From Dermanyssus gallinae (taxonomy: Eukaryota; Arthropoda; Arachnida; Mesostigmata; Dermanyssidae): a stretch of 64,000 bases of DNA. The notes below the pieces were generated by a model. The model saw only the letters and a program-made list of their open reading frames with translations. It ran no database searches and had not been told where the DNA came from. Position 1 is the first letter of the stretch. Every line of letters begins with the position of its first letter. The stretch is taken from NCBI GenBank assembly GCA_003439945.1, contig QVRM01005918.1:57501-121500 (forward strand), written 5' to 3'. The position numbers and the translations under genes are program-made. This document shows, piece after piece, positions 21,691-34,114 of this stretch.

Positions 21691-23657
21691 CAATATTACT
21701 AAAAAATATATTTATTCAGGACGTTTACTGCTGACCGTAATAACCGCCGTTGGGTGTCCACCTTAAATAAAATAAAATCAAACAATACAACCTAAGATCA
21801 TCTCATACAGGTATGCATGTAAAAGAATAATAAATAGTCCAGCAATAGCGGTACGAACGTTTTTCATGCTCAATCGAACTGCCACATAATTGGCTCTCGT
21901 AGTTCCATAGACAGCAGAGAAAGACACAACTGTCCGCACATATAGAAATGTCTTGTCGCTCTCTTTCTCTTCTTCGCTAGATGTCCCTTTCTCTAGCTTT
22001 TCTCGCACCCGATCTGTCTCGAGACGAAAACGCATACGAGTTAGATGAAAACGAGCGATATCAAAACTTTCACAATCGTCTCAGTGGGGGATGCTCGATG
22101 AAAGACCACGACCCTTTCGGCAGCTCAACCTGTCAGCAACAACAACAGCAGCACCAACAACCACAACAACAACCCTGCCGCACAATGCCGAGATGTGCCT
22201 GTGAGGGCCGCCGCATTCGGGGACGCATTCTGAATGCCGCCGGGCCACCACGGTCCTCGCCATCACGACCTCACGCTCAGCCACCTCATTCAACTTTCTA
22301 CTCTTCCGAAGGGCTGGGGCACTGGGAGCTCACGCCCACTACGATCTCCGCCAGAACTCCCCCCCCCCCCCACCCGCCTGCACCGGCGCCGCATTATTAC
22401 TTGAGGCAGCAGTGAGATAGGGGGGGGGCAGTTTTGAGCTGCCTCAAATCGCCCCCTCCTACCTCACTTCAGGAACCTTCCCGGCCCTTACCCCAGACGA
22501 CGACGCTGACAGAGGCTGGGCGCCCCTGACATCGTGGCGCTGGCATACACATCATCCCATCTCCTTATTACACCACCGACAGATGCCTCGCTGTGCCTTC
22601 GAAAAACAGATGAATAGCGAACAAGCGAAGGAAGGGCAAGCAAGCAAGCAAGCGTCGGACAGAGACCAATATGCGCCCTGCCATCCAAATAGGTCCGGAC
22701 GATGAAGCTCAGGAGTGAGAAGTTGAAGTGAGAGCAGCCGAGGGCGGCAAACATATGCACGCATATATTCGGTCACACAGACACACACGCACACACATAC
22801 ATATATACATAGACGCATATATTCATGGATGCGCCTATGCATAGAGTATTCAGCATAAGGCCAGCCATTGCTCGCGCTTGGGCGACGAGCTGTCTGCTGG
22901 GGCACAGGAGAAACGAAACGGGAAGTGTCTGTCCGTGACGGCCTATCGTATCTGGGGGTTGGCGTCGGAGGCACGGACGACTGCCGAGGCGGCGGAGGAC
23001 TGCTTCAGTTTGCTTCATTTTACATCAAGACGACACACGGCGCGAACAAAACGGAGCGACAGGATAAAGAACAACAGAGAGGGAGAGGTAGGCTTGCAGC
23101 CGCCCCTATTTTTCTACCCTCATGCTTCTTCACATGACAGCTCTGCGTCGTTGGGCAGGCTTTTGTCCCAGCAGAGCTGAACTACTACTACTACCACTAC
23201 TAATGTAGATAGCTACACAGTAGGGCCAAGCTAGCTTATACAATTGTTGCGGTCCAGGTTGTGTAGCCTTTCTTCTTCTCGAGTTCACACTCCGTTAACG
23301 GGTGTAGATTTTATTAGCCCCGTGTACGAGTGAGTGACTAATGGTGCAGTCCAACATCGCGCGATCTGTGAGAACGCGACATAGGTGGATGAACACAAAG
23401 GAAGCCTACATGTATATGTATGTATATATATTTATATAAAGAGATTTCCAAATTAAGTCGGGAAAACCACATTATGCGGCTGGCTGTACCCTGCCATTAT
23501 ATGTATAGTCGAATCATCAATCGTGAAGACCCCTCTTAAGTTGAAAAACGTTGTATGTATCAATTCTGATTTCCAAGCAAGGCGGGACATCGCACGCCTT
23601 GCCCATCCATCCCACATCTACATTATGAGCGTGCTGCAATTTAATCCCGGGAGGGAG

Positions 23658-23707
23658 TTCCGCTTGACTTTAATGAATATCCTTCCGCTTGACTTTAATG
23701 AATATCC
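23658..23707. repeat. 25-bp perfect tandem duplication
   Basis: A unit starting TTCCGCTTGACTTTAATGAA is repeated twice, head to tail, with no difference. Perfect identity suggests a recent slippage event. Confidence 0.9.
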
Positions 23708-23772
23708 AATACATTTGTCATACGGCACATTTTCAGCCCAGCTTCAACAGCCATTTCGTGCAATTTCGTCAT

Positions 23773-23798
23773 TGCAAAGATCTGGTATGATCTTTGCA
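23773..23798. repeat. Hairpin, 10-bp arms, 6-nt loop
   Basis: TGCAAAGATC and GATCTTTGCA are perfect reverse complements around TGGTAT. Directly beyond, ATATTCTTGAGTG occurs twice, 24 bp apart. Confidence 0.85.
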
Positions 23799-24219
23799 TA
23801 TATTCTTGAGTGAATGAGGTGAAATATTCTTGAGTGGAAATCATCGGAACGTTAGTAGCGGCTGCCTATATCAAGTATTATAATATTACGATAAAAGGCC
23901 GACAAAGTGCAGGTCCGCAAATACGAGTAGATAGCAACACTGCAGAGAACACTGACGCTCTGAGAGACCACCGGACACAGTGACTGCAAAGCCCAACATG
24001 GTTGATACCTTAGTGGATGTATAATGTAATAAAGCATTAGCTAATGTAAATTAACAAAGACTCTCGCATGAATGCAACGAATAGCCATATAACTATTATA
24101 CATATTGCAACCTAAACTTTTGAACAAATATAGAGGCAGCAGCTATAAAGTATAGTACAAAGAGATATGCATAGAGGAAAGGCAACGGTGGATTGCCGGC
24201 CAAGAGCGAGCGGGCTGTA

Positions 24220-24425
24220 CCGTTGTTGTTGTTGTTGTTGTTTTTGTTGTTGTTTTTGTTGTTGTTGTTGTTGCTGTTGTTGTGTTGTTGTTGGTGGTGA
24301 TGGTGGTGGTGTTGTTGTTGTCGCTGTTGTTGTCGCTGTTGTTGTTGTTGTTGTTGTTATTGTTGTTGCTGTTGTTGTTGTTGTTGTTGTTGTTGGTGGT
24401 GGTAATGGTGTTCTTGTTGTTATCG
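24220..24425. repeat. (GTT)n-rich triplet region
   Basis: About 200 bp of GTT with scattered GCT, GTC and GGT triplets. All frames on both strands are open, giving poly-Val/Leu/Cys or poly-Asn/Thr/Gln, so open frames have no weight as genes. Confidence 0.9.
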
Positions 24426-27400
24426 CCGTTGTCGCTGGCCCAGTCACCGACTGCGGCTATCGAGCCCATGTGTAAGGTCACCCCCTGCTTTGGTCAATGC
24501 TGGTGCTGCGAGTGTCGTTGCGCGAATGAGTAGGCTCGCTGGGTGCGGGTGTGATCGAGCTGCTCAGCGCCTTGGCGGTGCGGTCGTGAAGCTGTTCTCC
24601 GTTGTCTGTTCGCCGCTTGCATATGCCGGCCAACGTGCGTCGGTCGGAACAGAGAATCGTTCGTTTCGTTTCGAAGCGAGCGAGCGAGCGTCGTCGGCGA
24701 CGCCGCCATCGCTGCTGCTGCAGCTGCTGCTGTTACTGTTGACGGCACGGCCTGTCGGCCGGTAGGACATAAATGCCGTTTTATGAATATGTGGGAAGCA
24801 AACCATGTGGTCGCTTGCTGCTACTTCAGCTGCTGCTGCTGCCGCTGTTGCTGGAGTCGTCAACTTGCCTGCCGTGCCTGATTATTGTGTTGCGGTAAAC
24901 GCCTTTTTCCTGTGATATCGCCACGCGACGGTCTCCTTTCTTGTCTCTTGCTTTTTCTCCCTGTCCGTTGCATCCTCAGCAGCCAGACCCAGCCAGGTCC
25001 TTTTCATTCAGTTCTCCCGCGCTCCCAACCAGACTTCCCACCACCACTCGGCCCTATTCCTTCAATTTGTTCTCAGACTGTTTCTCTCCTTCCCACTTAT
25101 ATCTCTTTATTTAGTTCACACTTTTTCTGTCAAATGTATGTATGTATATATATATATATATTTATATATATATAATTCGACTGTCTTTATGACACTCCTT
25201 CTATTCTAATTGACTGTATACCCTGATTTGTGTCGTGGCCTGCCACCGTGATGGTTGCAGCTACTGCTGTTGGCCCTGCTTATGTTCAGGGACGAATAGG
25301 ATCAACGCGAAAGAACGGACGGTCTGCCACGGCATTTCGGTTGGTCCGAAATATCGATACAGGCTATCTTCACCGCGTCGCGTCTACACCGTTGTGGCCG
25401 AATTCTGGTCTTCGTTCTTTCCATCAGTGAAACCGGAGCTAATTCAAGGCTTCGTTTATCAACCAAATATGCCCCCCTTAAGATGGGTGATGTAAATATT
25501 CTTCTAGGTGTTTAGACATCACCACAAGAGTAAAAGTGCTGGTGATTGGGGCTGCCATTGTTGTGCTCGCCTTTATTTCTTTTTTTTTTCATTTTCTTCA
25601 CACTAGACTGTGGTCCTTCACGAAAGGCGAGATAGGGAGAGAGAGGGAAAGAGAGACAAAGGGCCAGAGATAAAACATACATACACACCACCCATCCATA
25701 CAAACTCCAAAGAGAGAACTGTGTTCCTGACTGCATAGATGCCAATATCTACGCATGTTTTTTCTATGTCCTTCCTACATTAGTGTAGTGGTAGTAGGAG
25801 TAATGCCAGCTTCCACTGCAGTAACGACAACCAGACTATGAGCAACAACAACAACAACAACAATACTCATTAAAATGTGAACACACATCAGCGGCAACAA
25901 CGACAACAACATTAATTACAAAGAGAACATACAAAACTTAAATCAATAACAAACACTCGATTCAATAAGAACACACAACAACGACAACGTGGGTAAGGGC
26001 AAGCAGGTAATGATGAAAGGAGACTGTTTGCTAAAAGGTGACTGCAACAACGTCTTGCGAGGCAGCCAGTAAAAATATAATGCCACAACTTAGCGCGTAA
26101 GATTGTTTAAGATGGCCGTTGCTCTGCTCTCGGTCAGTCGTAAGTAGAGCTTAGGCATAAGTCGCTTTTTGTCGTTTCTAGTTACATATATCATGAATGC
26201 CGCGGAATATGATCTAATATCCATCAATTGTAGAATGATCTTTCGGGAGTATTTATTTCTCTTTCTCTCTTTCCAGCGTGTCTCCTTGTAATGCGCGACT
26301 GATGGCATCCCTGGACCATTTCTTCTAAGACGCTGCCGGAAATGCACAAAGAAGCAGTCTTGAGTAGTTTCGGGGCGTCATAACCTAGTTATTGTCCCTC
26401 TATGACTTCAGGGACATATGGTTCCAACAGCGAGTCGCCACTCGACACACATCACATCAAACATTTGCGTTATAGCACGAGGTAAAGTACTAGGGGGCCA
26501 GTCGCAATGTTCTTGCTGAGGACTGTACGAAACTCGAGAATAATAAGTACAACAGTGAAGTAGCGAGATGCTTTGCTGGAAACTTTTCCGCCCGGTCAGA
26601 GGTGCCTTGGCGTTCCGTTTTCCGGTCAAGACAGCAAAACGGCGAATTCTCGGGAATAAAGCCGCCTAGGAGAACGTGCAATAACTTCTACACTCTTCGC
26701 CTCTTACCCCCTTAAAGCCCAATAACTAGGAATGGTGTAACTACCGTTATATGGAAGAAGTAGCGCGCAAAGTTGTGTTCAACATCGTGAAATTAAATAA
26801 GCATTTTTAGGTGTGAAAATCAAAGAAACGCACCCAGCAAAACAGCCACACACCCAGTAACGGGGAGGTCTAACAACCAGATTTGTTTCGCAAAAATTAT
26901 CTAGAGTTGGTCCTGTTCCCGTGTTCAAACAAAGTATTGTCCCGCGCACGTCGCGCCTCATGCCCCCTCCGCGCGGCCGTAGACGCCGGCTACCCCCCCC
27001 CCCCCCCCGCACTGAAAATGGAAACGTTTGTAAACAAGGTTATAGCTTTCAAAACAAATGGCATGATAAAAAAAACTCTCATTGGGGCTGAATTGGATGG
27101 TAGGGGATTAGGTACACCGGGTGCAGTAAAAACGACGCACGTTCTTTTAGAAAAAGCTTATCAGCGGCCTACAAGCAAGGTCCTTAATTCAATTTTTTTT
27201 CGTTGTTGCGATTGATCTTATGATCTGTATGGGGCCCCCTCTAGAGCTCCCAGAGGCATGCCTGTTCCACTACCCTCTGACACCTAAAGGCTTTTAGAGC
27301 GCTGCTCGTAGAGATTCTACAATCGTCTATCTGCGCTGACTGTTCCAAAAAGAACCGGTCCAGGTTTGACTCCTATTATCGTCTCGCTGGGAGAGCACAG

Positions 27401-27555
27401 CTTGCGTTGAGACACCAGGCGGACATGCAGACGACAGCAGACCCACTAGTGTTGCAGCACTGACGGTTATCTGCTAAAGCACAATGTTCAGCAACGAAAA
27501 AATGCATACGCCGGTCGGAAAACCGAGTTGTCGCCAGCGATATGAAACAAGAAGA

Positions 27556-28335
27556 TCTTAGTGCAGCGTGATCTACTTGGGCAAAGCCTTAGCTTTGAGA
27601 ACAACCAGACCAGGAAGGCAGGTGGACCGGATACGTTTGCAACGAACACCTCGAATGTTCCCGGCCCCATGCTGGACAGCCCTTTTTCATAGTGCCTCCA
27701 CACTAGCTTCGCACCATTTTCATGTCTATTCCTACGGGGTAAGGCGGTAAAACCGAACCATCATTGAGGCACGGTATCGCTATGAAGAATATCGGTTATA
27801 AATTGCTCTATAGACTGTTTAACCAGTAGGGCGTGTTCGCACCTAGAAACAGTGCAAGCTATTTCAACGGAACAGCATGGTTTCCGTAGGACGCGTTCGA
27901 CAAAAGTGGCGTCAAGAACTCTACTATCCTACGTAAAGTATTGGGTCTACAAACGTTTTTTCGGATTTTATAATAATTCTTTACGGACAAAACCGAAAAA
28001 ACTTTTTTGTTGCCCTATAGGTCCTAGAGAGAAAGCTCGGCCTGCACACACTGGCAAAAATGGGCATTCCGAAGAACGTACTCAATCCTCTCGCAGACAA
28101 ACTATAGGCTAATAAGCATAGACGACAGAGTAGTGCCTGATTCTTTCGTTTACCCAAAACAACGGGTGTGACGTACGGTGACAGCTTAAGATCCCTTTAC
28201 TCCTTGGTGTAGGGCCTCCATAAAAAAATAAGAGGACACAGAGACTTGATTAAGGTAACTTTGTATGCGGACAGTCTATCCGTCTACGACTTTATGTGAG
28301 CCAGTAGAAGTGCTAATACATAGTTATCATTGATC
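27556..28335 (+). pseudogene. Decayed non-LTR reverse transcriptase
   Basis: Conserved blocks are recognisable in order but in several frames with stops: RKAGGPDTFATN (entry block, about 27610), ISTEQHGFRRTRST (27855-27900), LAKMGIPKNVLNPLADKL (28045-28105), TTGVTYGDSLRSLYSLV (corresponding to the GVRQGDSLSPLL block, about 28160-28210) and VTLYADSLSVY (the YADD block, 28255-28290, second Asp replaced by Ser). Order and spacing fit a polymerase of about 250 codons. No ends or tail can be found, and the clade is unclear. Confidence 0.65.
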
Positions 28336-28509
28336 GCCATAATTCAAAGAAGATTCCTAAAACAACTCTTTAGAAGGTGTAATCGAACCGAATACTACAA
28401 ACCTTTTGTTGATGCTAACTTTATTTACGAACAACGACGCACGGGCACTGTTGCGTTTTTTAGTGTGACAATGAACAATCGTAGAAACCAAACTATGTTT
28501 TAGCCAAAA

Positions 28510-28900
28510 TGAAGTATAAATATAAATATAATATAAATATAAATATAAATATAAATATATAAGATAAATATAAATATACAGATAATAAATATAATATAAA
28601 TATAACTATAATATAAATATGAAATTAAATATAATAGAATAATATGAAATATAAATATAAATATGAAATATAATATAAATATAAATGTAATATAATATAA
28701 ATATAAATAAATATAAATATAAATATAAATATAATATAAATATGAACTAGTAAATTATAAATATAAATATAAATATAAATATAAATATAAATGATAAATA
28801 TAAATATAAATTATCAATAATAAATATAAATATAATATAAATATTAATATAAATATAACGATTAAATATAAATATAAATATAAATATAAATATAAATAAA
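28510..28900. repeat. (TATAAA)n-type array, about 390 bp
   Basis: ATAAAT hexamers with frequent 5-bp and 4-bp variants, no coding potential. It begins just after the decayed polymerase at 27.6-28.3 kb and could derive from its A/T-rich 3' tail. Confidence 0.9.
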
Positions 28901-29145
28901 CATGCCAAAACTTTAAAATATAGTACGTATATTACATATCTTACGATTTTTAGAATATCTTTTTAAAGCCACAATAGCGCCAAAGTTAAAGTGCAGCAAT
29001 GCATTTAAATATATAGATACCAGCATAGTCACGATCTTCCCTTTACACAATCGGCGTGCTATAACGGACCTTGTCAAAATTTCATATAAAAAAAAAAAAA
29101 TTCGGGTTGACTCTCAGCCAACATTTTACGTCCACAGATTTGCGC

Positions 29146-32008
29146 TTTTTTTTTTTTTTTTTTTTTTTTTTGTGGAGGAGAGTGAATGCTTTTACGCACG
29201 CTACGAGTACGAGGTATTCCCCCCTCTCGAGCAGTGTGGGACTCGACCCTAGCGGTTGGATGTTGGTCCGCCAAGACCCCTACCCACTAAACACTACTCC
29301 CCCCTTAAGCTTCACTCTCTAATGGCCCAGATATCCATAGAACAGTACTATGGGCCATTAGGAGAAGTGGCGAGCGCCTACCGGATCATTTGGCCGAGGT
29401 CACTCACGGGTTCCCCCACCGGTCCGACGTGCTTGTCCCAACACCTGCGAACCCGTCTGAATACAAGCCACGTCATCTGTTGATGTCGTAAGCGCTATCC
29501 GTTCTCTTCTGTACTTGCCGAGCTCGGTTTTCTTTTTCATTACTGCAGTTGCCATTTCCTCGCCCATCTTCCATGCTGATGCTGTGCTGCATATGTACTC
29601 CACAAACATTTTCATGTTACTTCTTGGCGGGTCCGGTGTTCTGGCTCCTCGTTTTTCTTCTTCTCTGGACCATTTCAATCTTAGCAGCGCTATGGCAGTT
29701 GTCCTTGCCTGCTCTAGTCCGTTGCATTTTAGGAGAGTGTGCTCGGGGTCATCGTCGACGCCGTCCGCACAGTGCACGCAGGTTGCCGAGGGAGATTTGC
29801 CAATACGAAAGAGATAACTTTGAAAGTCACCATGGCCAGTGAGACACTGCGTAAGGAAAAAGTTTAGTTCCCCTGCCGGGCGGTCTATCCACTTTTTGAT
29901 GTCCGGGATGAGCAAGCGAAGTGAATGGCCCGGTGAGCCTCTGGGTATGGCGTCCCATTCTTCTTGCCACGCTCTTATCGTCTTTTCCCTCTCAATTTCT
30001 TTGCTGGACTCACCCACTGCTTCCCAAATCCTTTTCCTTTCCTTTACTATTAAGTCCCAAGGTGGGGAACCAGATAGTACCAGGGCTGCGTTTGTGCTAA
30101 CCGTACGGTAGGCCTGCAGGATTCTAAGCGCCCCTATTCTCTGCGTATTTCTCAGGGCCTTTCTTGCCGTCGTTGTTTTTAGGGTGTTCTGCAGCCAGAC
30201 TGGCGCCGCGAAAAGTGCAATTGATTCGGTAACCGACATTAATAGTCGTCGCCGACACTCCCGCGGCCCGTATGAATTTGGAAGGATCTTGCCTATAGCG
30301 TTAGCCGCTTTAGTTGCCTTAGCCGTGCATTTCCTGATATGACTTGCGCCCCTGAGACCCTTGTCTAGTAGGACACCAAGGTATCTGGCTTCTGTTACTT
30401 GCTTGATCTCCTGGCCCCCCACCATCAGTTTTATGCTGCCCACTTTTTTTCTTCCTGTCAAGAGAATGGCTTCACTCTTTTCCGGGGCCAGCTGTAGCCC
30501 AGCTTTATCCATCCATCTTTTTGTCGACCGGAGAGCCATGTTTGTCTTTAACTCTAGCTCTTCCTCTGTCTTTGCTTGAATAATAACGGCCAAGTCATCC
30601 GCGTACGCAATCATCTCTACTCCCTGTGGGAGATCTTTCTGTCTTAAGACGTCGTCATATGTTATGTTCCAGAGCAGGGGGCCCAGGATTGATCCCTGCG
30701 GAACTCCTGCTGTCATGTCTATCTCCACCGTGCCGTTAAAAACTCTTCTGTCTTCCAAGTATCCCGAGACGGCTCTCACAAGAAACGGAGGGACCGCTTT
30801 TCTCACCAGGGTTCCTAAAATCTCTTTCCACGGCAGACTGTTGAAAGCGTTTTTGACATCCAGAAGGACAGCCACAAGAAGTTTCCGTTTGTATATTGGA
30901 AAACTGTGCAGCAAGTCAGCTTTGGTTGTTATTCGTTGAATTGCTGTGAGAACTGATCTGTTCTTGCGAAATCCGTATTGGTTGGCCGATAGAAGATCAT
31001 TCTGTTCCGCAAACGTCCTAAGTCTGTGTTCTAAAATTGCTTCATATCCTTTTGCCAGGGTGTTCAAGAGACATATGGGTCTGTACCCTCCGCTACTTTT
31101 GGGAATCAAAACCACCTCCGCCCTCTTCCAGTCTTTAGGCATTTTGCCACTTGCCATCGCCTTAGTAAGTACTGTCGCTACCAAATCAGGGTGTTCGTTA
31201 AAAAGCATTTTTACCGCCAAAGGCGGAATGCCGTCGGGCCCTGGAGATTTCCCTGGCTTTAGCCTCTCAGCTGCCATTATTACCTCTGCACGCGTGATAG
31301 GCGGGAACTCTTCTGGGGTTGTCCCTCTTCTTACGAAAGTCTCTCTGTTAAAATGTGCGTCTTGTGGAAAGAGTTTGTTTAAAATCTGTACGATCTCTGT
31401 GTCTGGCATTAAAACTTTTGGGGCCTGCGCGCCTATCCCCCTGATCATTTTGTAGGGTTTTCCCCATGGTTCGTCATTTATGTCATTTATCTTTTGACGC
31501 CACCATAGCTTTTTGCTTCCTGCTATTTCATTTTTTAAAAGCACCCTACATCTTCTATAATTGTCTAAGGCGAGGATCTCGGCCTCCCTGGTCCTATGGC
31601 GTGTTTTGAGCTTCCTTTTGGCTTTGTTACAATCTGCCCGTTTCTGCGCTATGACTTTGTTCCACCAATATTTCGGTTGGCATGTAGCCCTTCTTGGATG
31701 AGGGGGCTTGGTAGCCCTGGTGCAGGCCCTGATGAGAGTGTCGTGCAGTTCTTCTGGGGTGTGGGGGGAAGCTTTGAGGATTGCCTTCTTGAGCTCTTTC
31801 TTGAAGACCTCTTCGTCCTTTATCCTGAAGTACGTTTTGGTTCTTATAGGCACCGTTTTTTGCTGCAGTTCCACCGTGAACTCAATACAATAGTGATCGC
31901 TGAGGTTTTCTTCCTCAGTGAGCACGATCCATTCTTTCATTTTGTTAACCATTGTATCGTTGCATAGCGTTAGATCGACCGTTGACTGATGTCCGGCTCT
32001 GTGGAACG
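29146..32008 (-). mobile_element. R1-like non-LTR retrotransposon, 5'-truncated, with poly(A) and target duplication
   Basis: Reading leftwards, the element ends in 26 A (T26 at 29146-29171). GATTTGCGC occurs directly beyond the tail (29137-29145) and again at 32009-32017, giving a 9-11 bp target-site duplication that fixes both borders. The 5' truncation falls in the endonuclease part of ORF2, so ORF1 and most of the endonuclease are absent. The 3' untranslated part (29172-29399) carries a tRNA-like block shared with 62335-62480. This is the best-preserved retroelement in the window. Confidence 0.9.
29400..32008 (-). CDS. R1-clade ORF2 protein: endonuclease tail, reverse transcriptase, C-terminal Cys-His finger
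   Basis: The frame is open without interruption from 32084 to a stop at 29400, but the first 25 or so codons (32009-32084) are flanking host DNA. It begins with the end of an APE-type endonuclease (STVDLTLCN ... NLSDHYCIEF). RT blocks follow: KPGKSPGPDGIPPLAV, VVLIPKSSGGYRPICLLNT, NQYGFRKNRSVLTAI, VAVLLDVKNAFNSLPW, AGVPQGSILGPLLWNITYDD, and catalytic MIAYADDLAVI. The thumb has ARYLGVLLDKGL. The tail contains LTGHGDFQSYLFRIGKS and CVHCADG...EHTLLKC, the R1-type finger. An intact frame of about 870 codons implies recent insertion. Without the endonuclease it cannot move by itself. Confidence 0.92.
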
Positions 32009-32027
32009 GATTTGCGCTTGCATTGAA

Positions 32028-32095
32028 TTGAATGCTATATGTTACGGAAATATTATAAACAGAAATATAATGTCGGTGTAACATATAGCATTCAA
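32028..32095. repeat. 18-bp inverted repeat beside the R1-like insertion
   Basis: TTGAATGCTATATGTTAC (32028-32045) and its exact reverse complement (32078-32095) flank a 32-bp AT-rich spacer. It is host DNA lying 11 bp from the target duplication of the R1-like element. Confidence 0.85.
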
Positions 32096-32692
32096 AAACG
32101 AATAGGTAATTTTATTGAGAGAAGAGCTTTTGAAGGATTATTTCTAATCGCGTGTATATTCTCCTCTCCCTAGAGCCTTCGCCCAAGTATCTTAGTTAAT
32201 TTGTTGTAGTTCAAAACTTTATAATATAATTACTTACAAGTTATCTGAATGAATTGGCAAACAAGTCAATGATCAACTACATATGCCTGTTAAAATGTCA
32301 TATGCGTATTGAAATGTCATATGCGTATTGTACAATGAGACGCCCAATAAGAAACACACCCAGTCACTTTGTGGTGATAATGAACTATTCGAATTCACTA
32401 GTATTACTTTTAGTATGTTTGTTTCATAATATAAAACATGAAACGTTTTCTAATTATCAGCGTCAGTTCCGTGGCGCCCATTACATGGATGCAATCGACT
32501 CATCTACTAAAACCATTCCGCTCTATATATATAGTACACTCAGTAGATAAACACCACGTGTCAAGCTGCCCAAGTAATCCAATTAGTTCCTATTTTATCT
32601 CTGCTTCTCCTAATCAACGCTTTGTTTTTGCAAAGACATATAATTTGTCTAACCACACCATTAATTGTGTGTGGAGGCTATAGTAACATAGT

Positions 32693-32733
<41 letters not shown>

Positions 32734-32944
32734 TACTCGCTCGCAAACAGTCTTTTATCATTACAGCCGCCATCCGGTCTTCGGCCACGATCTATCTCGT
32801 TGTGGAATGTAGGGGTGATAGTGACATAAAAGGCTTATTTCCTTGCTCGAGTCTTGGGTCGTTTCTGTCTGCCCGTACCTCATCATACGAAAGGCGGGTT
32901 GCAGAACAAGACAAATCATTAACAATAGCAACAAGAAGAACAAC

Positions 32945-32967
32945 AAAAAGAGAATGACAACAACAGC

Positions 32968-33007
<40 letters not shown>

Positions 33008-33020
33008 GAATTACAACAAC
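32945..33020. repeat. (CAA)n microsatellite
   Basis: Nearly pure ACA/CAA triplets, with a second short run directly after. Confidence 0.9.
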
Positions 33021-33509
33021 AACAATGACAAGAAATGCCATTTCTGTTGTCAGCAGTGGACTGAAGCGGGTCTGAACACATCGTTACCTCGTTTGGGTCC
33101 CTCGAAACACATATCGTGATAATACAGAGAGAGAGAGAGAGAAGGATGAGAAGAGAGTGAAGCCGAAAGGGTGAAAGAGAGAGAAATAGGCAAATAAGCT
33201 GCGGGAAACCCCGGGGCTGGTTTTCCTTTGGATTGGCGACACAAGAAACCACGATAACTACGTCGACGACGACTAAGTGAGCGACTGAGTGATAGACAGC
33301 AGACTAAATAGGGCCTTGAATAAACATGCTCGTCGGGTTGTGTATAAACAGACACAGAGACCCACGCAGAGAGAGAGAGAGAAGGAGAGAGCAAATGAAA
33401 GAGAGAGAAGGATATGATGATGCATCGTTTTTGACGGGGCAGGGAGGGGTAGCCTATGAGGATGATGCATCAAGTGCTCTGCGCGCTGCTGCATGACCGG
33501 GTGTTCGCT

Positions 33510-33718
33510 CGTTGTTGTTGTTACTATTATTGTTGCTGTTGTTGTCGTTGTTGCTGCTACTGTTGTTGTCGTCGTCGTTGTTGTTGTTGATGTTGATGTT
33601 GTTATTGTTGTCGTCGTTGTTGTTGCTGTTGTTGTCGTTGTTGCTGCTATTGTTGTCGTTGTTGCTGCTACTGGTGTTGTTGTTGATGTTGTTGTTGTTG
33701 CTGTTGTTGTTGCCGAAG
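33510..33718. repeat. (GTT)n/(GTC)n triplet region
   Basis: About 200 bp of GTT with GTC, GCT and GAT variants in an approximate higher-order pattern. Open frames on both strands are compositional. Confidence 0.9.
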
Positions 33719-34082
33719 TAGCAGCAATGACAAGGGTTGTTGTCGTACTCGTCGTTGTGGCTGATGTCGTCTTCATAGCCACCGACGTTGGGTTTCCTCG
33801 TAGGGTTTTGCGTAATCTTCTTTTTCACATATACCCTTCAACCACAGTGGCAGCAACAGCCCCAATCTCCCAGCCCTGTCCCGCCTGTCTTGTGCTCCCG
33901 TATAGCATTAGTAGTTCATCTAGAGACAAGTGGTGGCACAAGGGTTGAGGTGGTCATGTAACCCACTTGCTTCGCTCGTCGCTTCGGTCGGTCGTACACC
34001 TAATACTGCACCCAATCAATAACACACGCATAAGTAGTACGCGATGATGATCACACCAATCTATCTCGCTCTATATACATGT

Positions 34083-34114
<32 letters not shown>

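Larger units (their letters stand above)
21691..27555. other. Stretch without supported gene, simple repeats
   Basis: Contains a CAA-rich segment (22130-22180), CA/TA-rich sequence (22770-22830), a large GTT triplet region (24220-24425), CTG-rich runs (24700-24850), a poly-C run (26994-27010) and GC-rich patches. A - strand segment at 26400-26530 vaguely resembles a Tc1 WPP motif but is not supported. Confidence 0.45.

Noticed and set aside
24143..24533. Several open frames on both strands with poly-Val, poly-Leu, poly-Asn or poly-Thr
   Set aside because: They are produced by the GTT/CAA triplet repeat; all frames are open and no motif or splice signal supports a gene.
26090..26650. Possible Tc1 transposase C-terminus on the - strand (HCDWPPS...FDVM)
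   Set aside because: Only a few residues fit, the catalytic block is absent and the neighbouring frame does not continue the family pattern.
33454..33948. 124-169 residue frames on both strands
   Set aside because: Same cause: GTT/GTC triplets. Composition explains them fully.
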